Origin: Glandiceps talaboti
Taxonomy: Eukaryota > Hemichordata > Enteropneusta > Spengelidae
Assembly (NCBI RefSeq): GCF_964340395.1
Contig: NC_135555.1
Location: 11,248,931 to 11,288,930 of the forward strand
Reading direction: 5' to 3'
Length of the DNA: 40,000 nt
Positions 1-20,736 of the stretch are shown here, one piece after another. The notes under the pieces are model-generated. The model made no database searches. It was not told the origin of the DNA and saw only the letters and a list, made by a program, of their open reading frames with translations. Position 1 is the first letter of the stretch. Each line of letters opens with the position of its first letter. The translations under genes and the position numbers were made by a program.

Positions 1-153
1 GTATAATTTATCAGAAAAATATCGCCAAAATAAAAAAATTATCTCTCTTGGGAAACATGTAGTAAATCAATTCGCTTTTACATTATTTGTTAGAAACAAA
101 CTTTCTTTGATACGTAAAAAGAAAAAAAGTATAAGTAGTAGTAATGGTTGTCT

Positions 154-154
154 G

Positions 155-195
<41 letters not shown>
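154..195. repeat. (TTG)n microsatellite
   Basis: Uninterrupted trinucleotide array of about 14 units. Confidence 0.95.
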
Positions 196-196
<1 letters not shown>

Positions 197-1697
197 AAAT
201 CCTTCTTTAGAACATAAGTATTGGTTTCTGTACAAAATAAACAAAAATCATTTGAATTGTTAGTTTTTCTGTGTCGTTTCTTTCTGGTTCATTGTAGATG
301 GCTATGATGAGAATGTGTAGATATCTATAGAGGTCTACATACAACCAATAATTAACATAATAGTAACAATTATCCATGATTTACTGCTTATTATTTCCAG
401 TGGGGGATGCCATGAATATTCATTGTTCACCTACTGCATTTGCATTTCAGATGACTACCATGATGCAGTGTGGCCCACAACAAACAAAAACAATTAAGGC
501 AGAAATTCAGATTGGTATTTCTCTGAAATTGGGCGTAGTGTAGGTGATATAAAATCACGAAATGACTCTCAACGCCGATTTATGAAAATGCTTTCAATCG
601 AAGGGAAACCAAAAGTTTCAAAAGTGAAGATCAAATATAACTTTATAGCGAATGTAGATAAGCCCTGTTTTTGTTTAAAGTGACCGTCAATAAATTGCGA
701 AAGATTAAAAATATGTAAATTAATCTTGGATATTGTACGTACAATAACAAAGTTTGAATAATACCTGTGTTAACGATTTGACGTTCCTTTAATTTCACAC
801 TTGCAAATACCATGTCGGAAACACGCTGTCTCTTAAAGGCAATGCCCAATAGAACACTCCAAAAAGATAATGTGGTTTTACTTAACTTGCGCTAATCACC
901 CGAATTGCCATGTCTAGCACTTGACCTGAAAATAGTACTAGATGTTTTGGGGAAATATTTTTTTCTTTCTCTGCGTTTAACGTAATATAGCCAACAAATC
1001 TTGCGTACAAAACGCGATCTGACTTAATCTACTTAAGATGACAAGAAATTAAGTCAGATATCGTATACTCCACGGTGGATAATCTACTGAATAGCATTTT
1101 AAATAGTCCCTAAGCGGATGAGTAAACTCTAGTCAGACCTCAACTCCATACATATAAAAGTTTATGGAATTCTCGTTTCAAGAGGTTTCCAAACGCACGG
1201 GGAAGGAATGAACACAGTGCACTTCATTAAATTCAACGAGGCATGAAGTATTGCAATGTGTTTAAACCGCTTACATTTAGATGTGGTGAAACAATCTATC
1301 ATAATAGCATATGTGCAGGCCCAGAGGTATGACCTATAGGGTGGCACACAGCTTTATGTCTGTCTTGATATCCTTTAGAGAAGTGTCTGCCGTCTAGATC
1401 TTTAAATAAGGAGTCAACAACAAACACTGACATTCCCCTCACAACTGAAGGAAAATAAAGTCGTAACATGGGAATTTAAAACGGTTAAATTGGATAAAAG
1501 AGCGTACGTGAGATTTTTTCCCGGCTTTTTCTATAATTGTGTGGCAAGTATATAGGGACATGAAAGGCAAAGTCGACAACCTTAACTTGGACGGTGACAT
1601 TTGCAAGAGTTGAAAGCATTTGTATGCGATATATATATGAACACGTTCTTGTACACAAATGTAAACAGCGATGACGATTTGAGACAGGGAGTCAGAA

Positions 1698-1699
<2 letters not shown>

Positions 1700-1773
<74 letters not shown>
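1700..1773. repeat. (CAGA)n microsatellite
   Basis: About 18 units. Long open frames here are repeat artefacts. Confidence 0.97.
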
Positions 1774-1774
<1 letters not shown>

Positions 1775-3537
1775 CGGTCAAAACGGAGACTGCAACAGGG
1801 TCGGGAAGCAAGTGATTTATGCAATATTGTGGTATATATTTTTTTCCAATTACATCTTGTAGCTTGTAAAAAAATTCAGTTAACCATTCTGCTCATAAAC
1901 TTAGAAGGCACCAAATTAGGAGACACATATTATTGCTCAGCATTTTACAATATTAACAGGACGACCACATTATAGTTACAGTCACTCGAAACTCCTAAAG
2001 AATTCACGTTGGCTCTTTTTCGTTCCAGTTAATTAACCCAAAGATAAGACAAACAACTTATTGTCCAAGACAAATTAATGGCTTGAATTCTTAATTACTT
2101 AAATTAATGCCCCCACGGTGGTTGATAACGAAGTCGTGTAGATGTCAGCCTATATTTCATAGCTCCATTTCCCATTTAGAACTGATCACAGACTGATCTC
2201 GTGGCATTCCCTTCATTAATATGCAACTGAAGGACAACGATAGGACCAGGTCCCTGTGTAGCAAGATAAATTAAAGACATTTAATGGTCGTTTGTGTAAG
2301 CACACATCACCAGGGGAGTAATAAAGAAATGTCCACCAGGACGGACTGATGACTACAAACGAACGGAGCACATCGATTGGTAAATACCGTGCAAGGAAAC
2401 TAAAATTAGACTTTAATACGTTGGGAATTAGGGAACGAGCAGAATTTACAGCAGGGGGGGGGTCCTGAGGAGAAATTATTATTGTCAAAATTTGTTTTGC
2501 AGCCCCCCCCCCCGCCCTTTACTTCGCGCTCACAAAAAATTTAATGACTTCCCCAAAATGAACCAAATAATTTCCGTAAAGCCCCTCCAAGGCTACACAT
2601 TTAATACATGTAATTATACGGTACCCCTCCCCACTTCCCGCATTCTGGAGATTAAAATAACAGTGGCAACTTCAACGTCCTTATATAACAGTAAGGGTTG
2701 CATTGTGGGTTTTACAAGGAGAGGTCGCGCTTTGGGATTTAACCTATACTAGGATATAGGGTTTTCCGTTTCATTCTTGAAGACACAAGCATCCCCCATG
2801 ATCGCTAGTTGGGAGTGTGTGGGAGGGATATCCCCCTCCCACGGTGAGTATTTTTTGTTGTTGAAAGTAATGAAAATGTATACGTGGCATTATATTGAAA
2901 GCTATAGAGTACTGTACTTGAAAATTGTCTTCAGTGACCCCAATTTTACTCTCAATGGAGAGAGCAGATTAACACACAAACATATTCTCGTAGCCATCAC
3001 CCGTGGCCAGCCTCGTTATTAAAATGTTAAAGGTTTAAGAATATGGCAAAGCCGCAAGAAATGTTGTGAATGTACACACTTCACACCCCAATTTTTTCGT
3101 CCCCCTTCCCCCCCCCCATTTTCTCCTCCCTCTCCCCTCCTCGCCGTAAATTCTGCACAAGACCCTTGCCCGTTCGATAAAAAGTCAGTCACTAGGAGCT
3201 AGCCGGATATCATTAAACTGCCAGCTGTTATCATATGCTTGTCTCTCGTGTTCAATATTGTATGAGGGAATTGCCTATCGTGGGTCTTACCAAGGTCAGC
3301 AATTACGTACTGCTGTGTAGGGAGTATTTTTTTATACAAGGATCAATTGAATATTCCTGAAATACATTGTGTATTCTATCCTCTTTGGGGTTAGATCATC
3401 ATGCATAGACGTGGAGGGTCTATGGATCACTTTTGTCCTGTATCGGTCTATCTTTGTTCACAGGGACCAACAGACATGTAATTGATTTATCGATCAATTG
3501 ATTTATTGATTAGTTGATTGATTGAATGATTGATTGA

Positions 3538-3543
3538 TTTATT
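3538..3543 (-). promoter_or_regulatory. Polyadenylation signal AATAAA for IF gene
   Basis: Canonical hexamer on the minus strand, about 30 bases beyond the proposed stop codon. It sits at the edge of a GATT-type repeat, so it could be a chance match. Confidence 0.45.
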
Positions 3544-3573
3544 GAATGATCAGTGTTTGTGGTAAAATAAAAC

Positions 3574-14362
<10,789 letters not shown>

Positions 14363-14799
14363 CTTGTATCTACAAACAGTTGGAATGTACTAGAACCAGA
14401 ACCAGATTTAAACTGTAACGGAATGCAAAGTTCTATGCTATCGCTATCATACATTGTATACATTGGCAAATAATTATAATACCAAAAATTATAAGAAAAT
14501 TTGAAGTTTGTATACTTAGGAAGTTGTCAGATTACCGTAAAATCATTAGTTATGCAAATGAATAATCAGGCTTTACGTGACACAAGCAATTTGTTATCAT
14601 CAATGTGTGCACCAAATTTTACGAAATTCGAAGCTTATATTCTCAAATTACAAAAGACTGATTATAAAACCTTCCCTCTACCATAATACATGGTAAAGAG
14701 TCAGAGTTGACAACCGTGACTGGACTGAAAACCGAAAAACTATGAATGTCACTAAATCCATAAATAATCACTACTAAAAATATAACACGCCATTGTTAT

Positions 14800-16110
14800 G
14801 ATCTACCCTAAGGTTTGTTATCTCGTGAGGTATATTATGCAGGGATGTATCACTCATTCTTTTAATGACCTGAATTCACATAATGGAGTTGAAGGTCAAC
14901 TAGTTGAAGTTATTTCTAAGTTTTACCTGTATCATGATGTTGATGCTATTGTAACTTCAACGCACGCACTGGTTGTGAATCTGATTACATATCATTGATG
15001 ACTATCCCAGGTATGTAATTAGTGACAAATGTGCTTATGATGCAGATAGCTTTTTGTGTCAAAAGGGCTTCAAAGGACAAAATTGTGAATTCCTTTGGTC
15101 GTACCTTACTCTCATTATGTGCCACTTTTAATTTGCATATTGTGAATAATAGGTCAGGGTCAGATGTAAACAACGGAGACTTCACTTGTATTTCAAATAA
15201 CGGTGCAAATGTAGTTGACTATGTTTTGGTGTCAACCCCACTCTTTAATTTGATTCGTGACTTTTGTATAGATTTGCGTACTAAATCCGACCATTTCCCT
15301 TTAGAATTTAATGTGTTTACTGTGATAAATATGTATGAAACAACATCAAGGCCAGAAATTGATGAGATTAAGTATGCATGGAAAAATGACCAGAGTTAGT
15401 TACGTCCACTCTGAAGTAATTTGCACTCAGAATCGGTAATTAGTGAAAAACGTAATTTTTGACGTAAATGATTTTATATCTGTCTGGCAAGATATCTTTG
15501 ATTGTGCTGCTTCAAAGTGTTGTCTTAGTAGAAAAGTATTCAATGAATGGTAAATCAAAAAAGCTGAACCCAACCAGAATGGTTTGACTTAGAATGTAAA
15601 CGTTTGAATCGAAGAAATATAGATGTCTAATGGCAATTCAGACGGAACGGGTCAGACATGGATTCTTGATCGATACAATCGACTAAAATTGTGTCAAATC
15701 GTAAAACGGGTGCAACCAATGTACTGGATAACTACAGAGGGATTTCTCTGTTACAGCGTAAGTATCTTCACTAACATCTTCACTGATAATCCTTAATCGG
15801 AGACTTCGATCCTTTTGGGTGGATGCTTTCGCCAAGATTAACGAAACCCAGGATGGTTTTTAGGAGGGACTACTCCACCGTTGACAACATTTTCATCTTA
15901 TAAATTAAATCCATATGATCCAAAAATACTTGACAATGAATAGGGGAAAAAATCTATTGCGTTTTTGTAGACTTTTTGAAAGCATTCGACACAGTAGAAC
16001 GACAACGGCTGTGGTATATTGTATTACAGGGTGAGTCAAAGGGAAAATGTTCCGTATGTTAACATATAAATTAAATCTTGCAACGTCTAAAAGTAATTTC
16101 AAAGTGTCTC
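14800..16110 (+). mobile_element. LINE fragment: endonuclease and start of reverse transcriptase
   Basis: Intergenic. Broken frames give an APE-type endonuclease C-terminus: HSFNDLNSHNGVEGQLVEVI, LCATFNLHIVNNRSGSDVNN, GDFTCISNNGANVVDYVLVS and RTKSDHFPLEF (SDH motif). They then give RT pieces ITTEGFL (from an NYRGIS motif), KINETQDGF, STVDNIF and FVDFLKAFDTVERQRLWYIV. It is cut off near 16110, where a dispersed repeat begins. Its motifs differ from those of the 11010 element, so it is a different family. Confidence 0.8.
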
Positions 16111-16124
16111 CTCACTGATAACGA

Positions 16125-17772
16125 CGCTGTGTACATGTATAACTCCCTCACTGACTGATTTTAAACCCACCGCGTAAATCTTAAACGTTTCCTTCGAAAG
16201 AAGGGTTTATATTGTATTCTTTCAACTGTGTGTTCCATGGCGGAATTTGCCATTGTATGATTCGACTCAAAAACGTCACAACATAGTGGTTGGGTAAATC
16301 TCTCTCCAACGTTTATGGTCAAAACGCAGGTCTCCATTGACCGTTTCTCTTTGAAAGTCGGCTTTAGTCTTATATTGTTTTCAGCTGCGGGCCATTCATT
16401 TACACAAAGTCTTCGATGGTAAATAACGCATGCATTGTGTTGTGTTGAAACGATTCAGGTGAATTGGAAAGAAGGTGTGTGATTTTAAATTCTCACAGGA
16501 AATTAAACACAGAGCCGTGTACATTTTGTAAACCAACATTTTTGTTAGGGACTAGTTTAACACACATTATATAGGGTGGGAGTGGTATTTTTTATGAAGT
16601 CCAGTGCCTGGCAAAGATTGGTATTTCCTCCCCAAGACCTTACTCAATATTACTGACCCCCAACCCCACCCCAACCCATCATCCTCTGTCATTGGAAATA
16701 TGTGATCAAAAATGCCATTGCACAAAAATAGTGACAAATACACCCCCACCCCAGTATGATTTATGTCCAGTCTCTTGGCACGCTATAAGGTTATTCAGTC
16801 ACGGTCTCAGTGGTGTAATTTTCCCCCGTACATGCGCAGTTAACATTTGCCAATATTCTTTTACCAGTGTCAATTATATTGTTATATTACGACCTGTTGT
16901 GAACCTGGGTAAACTGTCGGCTGTAGATGTTAACCAAAAATCAAGGTGGCTTTTCTCAGGAGTTTGCTGCCTCACAATATCACCCAGGTTGATATAGCTA
17001 AAACGATGTTGGCTTGAATTGTTGGCTTAGTGTTTCATGGGACATTACGTTTTTGAAACAAAGATACACACATTTCAACTCTATCTAGATTAACAATAAC
17101 ATAGACTCAATAAACACAACAGGTTCATTTGCCCAGCCACATTGAACACTTATAAGCATTGCTATTCATTCAGTCAAACTGCAGTAAAAACAGGCTTCTA
17201 ATGAAAACATTACACGTCGTGGACTTGATGATTTTAATAGATTCAATCGTTTACAATCAACATTTCAACTTGACTACTTCTACATCCCCACTGTATATGG
17301 CACCTGGGTAATTGTTTCATTCGCATTAGAAGTTGTCTGAGGGTGTGTATTAAATGTCATGTTACATGAGTGAAACACAAAGCCTACATCATTTTAGCTA
17401 TAACAGATGGTATTTTGCTAAAGCAATCACTCACCAAAAAATCACTTAGTATTTTCCGGACTTTCACAAAACTTGAAGCAGCTCCTGTTGGAATTGGCAC
17501 AGTCTTGAAGAAGTGGCTAAAATGGGCATCAATTGACTTTGCCACTTCAGAGAAGGCAAGCTTTTTAAGTTGCACACTGCCAAGTATATCAATCCGGGAT
17601 ATCTCTATATTTATGACTGTGTGTAGGTTTCTTTCATTGGAGCTGTCATAGTGCGCAAGGCTGTCTAGTAAGATGAACACCGTGTAGCGGTGTAACTGTT
17701 TGTTTATTTGTTGTCATTGACGACACGTCCCAATAGAGCACTATATCATGGTCCAGCGCGCCCGCAACTTTG
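16125..17772 (+). mobile_element. 1.6-kb dispersed repeat, copy 1
   Basis: Matches 38706-40000 in inverse orientation over most of its length. Shared blocks include GACTGATTTTAAACCCACC, GGGTAAATCTCTCTC, AACGTTTATGGTCAAAAC, ACACAGAGCCGTGTACATTT, CAGTGTGCAACTTAAAAAGC and CATGGTCCAGCGCGCCCGCA. No transposase was recognised. On the minus strand an exon-like open stretch (17384-17680) reads SVQLKKLAFSEVAKSID.., but the other copy does not keep that frame. Confidence 0.75.
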
Positions 17773-17951
17773 TGTCACTCCCAATTGTGTTATTCTGTAT
17801 ACGTACCTCTCCTATATATGCTTCACAACCCAATCAAAGCAAATAAACACACTATTAAACTTATTGGTAGGTCGCCAAGCTGTGACATGAGTGCAGGCCG
17901 GCCTTGTAATCTGCGCCACCAACTCTCTCTATATAAGTCTACTTTATTTAT

Positions 17952-17982
17952 TGTTGTTGTTATTATTATTATTATTATTATT
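17952..17982. repeat. (ATT)n microsatellite
   Basis: Short trinucleotide array just beyond the end of dispersed repeat copy 1. Confidence 0.85.
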
Positions 17983-18383
17983 AATATTAATTTATTGTCA
18001 AATATTATAAAGTGTTATGTATGATAAACATTCTTTCAAATAATTTCAACTAGATATGTTTTAAACAAACACAACAGTGAAATTCGCAAAAACAACTAAA
18101 CGAAAAAGAAACATTTCAACAACAAAAACTGAGCCCTACAACCCCTTCTCACTGTACATAAGACCACGCAGGAAAAACCAGACTAAAGTAACCTGGAAAC
18201 CTGTACCCGACACATTATCTAGTGCACATCTGGGGAAAATTCCGATGTCTTCCTTACTGGCTTTAGTTCATAGATCTGAACTCCTCAGTAAAGGAGCAGC
18301 ACTAACTAAATTGACATAAGGAGTACGTTCAAAACTAAAACAAATTGGCTGCACTGTGATGGGTTTTTGGATTGTATCACTAG

Positions 18384-18687
18384 CCCCATCTACACGGCAC
18401 TAAAAATCCTACCTGAGGCAGGACCGGGTAGTTTGAAGCCCGTGTAGACGAAAACGCGTCCCAAACCTGTCCTGAAACCGTCCTGACTCAGGACACCTTC
18501 GAGATATTTCCTGAAACCCTCCTGACTTCGTCCTATGTACTGTCAGGACGGAGTCACCTGACTTCGTCCTATTATAGTACTGTCAGGACGGAGTCAGGAG
18601 GGAACGCGTGACATCTACGACATAACCTTCGTGAGTGTAGACACAAACCTATCCTACCTCAGTAGGACGACCTACGTCTAGACGGGA
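18384..18687. mobile_element. Foldback/MITE-like palindrome of about 300 bp
   Basis: Ends CCCATCTACACG and (reverse complement) CCCGTCTAGACG match at 10 of 12 positions. Inner arms TCCTACCTGAGGCAGGA and TCCTACTGAGGTAGGAT pair. The centre has two copies of a CTGACTTCGTCCTA..TGTCAGGACGGAGTCA hairpin (about 18520-18597). No coding capacity. The target duplication is uncertain. Confidence 0.6.
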
Positions 18688-19216
18688 CTACTGTCTTCAG
18701 AACGCATGATTTTTATGAAATTTGTGTAGGATGGGATGGAGAGCCTCAGAGTAAAAGTAATGTGGAATGTACTTATTGATTAAAAAATTTACATTTTATA
18801 ATTAATAGAAAAATTAAAATTCGTCCTCGACCTCACAGAGACTACATATCCTATCATCACGGTCTACATTATTTCTCCTCCCCAATTCAATTTGAAGCCA
18901 ATTCAATGTGCTGAACACCTAAAGCGTGCAACCATCATGCGATGTTGTCCAAATTTGCATTGATCACAGACAACTACTTTTTTTCGATGAAGTGATAATT
19001 TAAAGTTTCTGTTATATAAAAGTTTATCATAAGTGGATACATCACTGTGTCATTTCAAAAATAAAAATATTTTGAATCTACTAACCTTACAAAAATATTT
19101 ACAAATAAATCGATATTTTCCGCATGTTTTTGCATTCCCAGAGTGAGTCTATACCAAGGGTACGGTGAGAGCGACTAATCCTGCTATCTTGTGAACTTGT
19201 CGGGTATAAGTATAAT

Positions 19217-19320
19217 ATACACTGGTGGAAAGATAAACAACGCAGCCCTGGCTTTTTGTTTTTGAAATTAAGTTTTTTGACCAAAGATGATATTATTTGA
19301 CCTGAATCACACACCAGTGG
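19217..19320 (-). repeat. Fragment of the 37506 dispersed repeat
   Basis: On the minus strand it reads CCACTGGTGTGTGATTCAGG, then AAATAATATCATCTTTGGTC, as at 37631-37680. Confidence 0.6.
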
Positions 19321-19827
19321 TAAGATACACACGCAAATCCCCCCCCCCCCTCGACGTACTGCTGGAGGTGAGTTACGCTAATGTAACACTGATTTCTCAT
19401 CTAGTGGTACAACGGTGAAGATCTCCACTGATGGTCTGCTGCATGCCTCTTCTGCAGGTACAGCGTATGCAGACTCGTCAGAGTTACGCGAGTGTACATA
19501 CTCCGATGTAACACTGGGGTTGAGTTTAATATACGCTAATGTAACAGTATATTGTACATCAATGTACCGCTGTAGGTGAAGTGCTTCGAAAGTTACACCG
19601 CTCCAATGTTAGATTTACTCCAGTGTACATCACCGAGAGTACTTTCGATGTTACACGGACAAGTTGTCTACCGAAGTACCGCCCTCCCTGACGCGTTAAT
19701 TAACCCCTCCTCCACCGAAGACAATTATATTGTTGATTATGTGAGAACGATGGCGTTATTTAATTTCTGAAAACGAAGTATATCATCGATTATTCTGAAG
19801 AGGGCGTACTACACGATAAAACTTTCC

Positions 19828-20089
19828 ATGCCCTATGACCTAGAAAATGGCGACTTGAGTGATCATGATATCGATACTTGGGGAAGTGAAACTGGTAGAC
19901 TGATTAGTTGTGATTGCTCCTCGTATATCAACCTAGTTCTGTTCGTTCGCATACAAAGAAAAAAGCTTTTGATGATGTGTTACAGCATGGGCAAATGTTC
20001 CCATTGACAAAGTACATGGATTCGACGCCAGACGACTCGAACTCGGAGTCAGATGTAGCAGCGAAGCCCTTGGTTCAATATCCGGAGGT
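19828..20089 (+). CDS. Candidate upstream coding exon of the CLC gene (frame broken)
   Basis: ATG at 19828 opens MPYDLENGDLSDHDIDTWGS ETGRLIS in one frame. From about 19920 a second frame reads VYQPSSVRSHTKKKAFDDVL.. to ..AKPLVQYPE, followed by an excellent donor GAG|GTAATA at 20090 in phase 0. Both parts are acidic and Ser-rich, like CLC N-termini. Spliced to the phase-0 acceptor at 20407 it would read into MANNEG in frame. The two halves differ in frame, so it is an assembly error, a decayed exon, or chance. Confidence 0.35.
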
Positions 20090-20410
20090 AATAAAGCATT
20101 GTAGAACTTTCCTTTATTATTTTTTTTTAATTAACAAATATATTCCTGGGCATATTAATTACCTGTTTGTCTGTCACGGTTGGATCTGTTGACATTGTTA
20201 GATAACCTACAAATGATACAGATAGATTATCCTTCGACTTTGACCTCCGATTCACTCGCAAGGAGGCGTTACCCATGTTTACCCAGGATCTTTATATCCA
20301 TAGTAAACTTAGTTTTTTTACATGTTGATTGTTGTTCACTTCCTCATTTTTTAATGAATTGTAATAACCACTGTGACACCCCTGCTATTGAACTTCAAAT
20401 CATGCAGACA

Positions 20411-20736
20411 ATGGCGAACAACGAGGGAGATTTGGATCAACTTGAAAACGGCAGTGGTGACCGTGTTAGTAGTGGCGGCGGCAACCCAGAAAAGAGTTTA
20501 CGTTATCGACCAGGATCCAGACATGGTCATCCGCAAGAAGACGCCGCAAGTGTTACTACCACAGAATCAGACGAACCTACTGGATTCTTTACCAAGGGGC
20601 GGGATTATGAAAGTGCATACGTGAATCACAGATATACGAAAGCAGAGCGGAATATTTTGGCGACGTATGAGAGTTTGGACTACTTGCCACCACATAGCCA
20701 AGCTTATAAAAATTGGCTGAGGAAGCAGCCGGCTAG
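20411..20736 (+). CDS. CLC exon 1: cytosolic N-terminus
   Basis: Encodes [20 protein letters not shown].. to ..[10 protein letters not shown] and ends GCTAG|GTGAGT in phase 2. It is hydrophilic and Ser/Gly-rich, then contains YESLDYLPP, related to the SLDY element of ClC-6/7. The frame stays open upstream to about 20180 without recognisable content. A potential acceptor CATGCAG ends at 20407 in phase 0, so this block may also be a second exon (see 19828-20089). Confidence 0.9.

Larger units (their letters stand above)
1..3530. other. Region downstream of the IF gene: no gene seen
   Basis: AT-rich sequence with microsatellites and homopolymer C/G runs (2450-2520, 3105-3120). None of the open stretches shows codon bias, splice-site context or a known motif. 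A degenerate block around 410-570 (CATGAATATTCATT..CATGATGCAGTG..AAATCACGAAATGA) resembles 36000-36185. Confidence 0.6.
17773..19827. other. Intergenic region upstream of the CLC gene
   Basis: Holds the foldback element at 18384 and a repeat fragment at 19217. At 19360-19660 there is a patch of recurring GTTACGC..GTGTACA/ATGTAACA motifs. A small open frame (18077-18319, basic, 80 codons) has no recognisable similarity and is left unassigned. No TATA box or initiator could be assigned with confidence. Confidence 0.5.

Noticed and set aside
2216-3022. Several 80-90 codon open stretches on both strands
   Set aside because: No codon bias, no conserved motif and no supportable splice sites. The poly-C/G runs make the frames unreliable.
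18077-18319. Basic 80-codon open frame in the intergenic region
   Set aside because: It resembles a coding exon in composition but has no recognisable motif, no partner exon and lies among repeats. It is left as unassigned sequence.
20180-20401. Upstream in-frame extension of CLC exon 1 to an earlier Met
   Set aside because: The extension has no CLC-like content and contains hydrophobic AT-rich codons. The ATG at 20411 has the better Kozak context.
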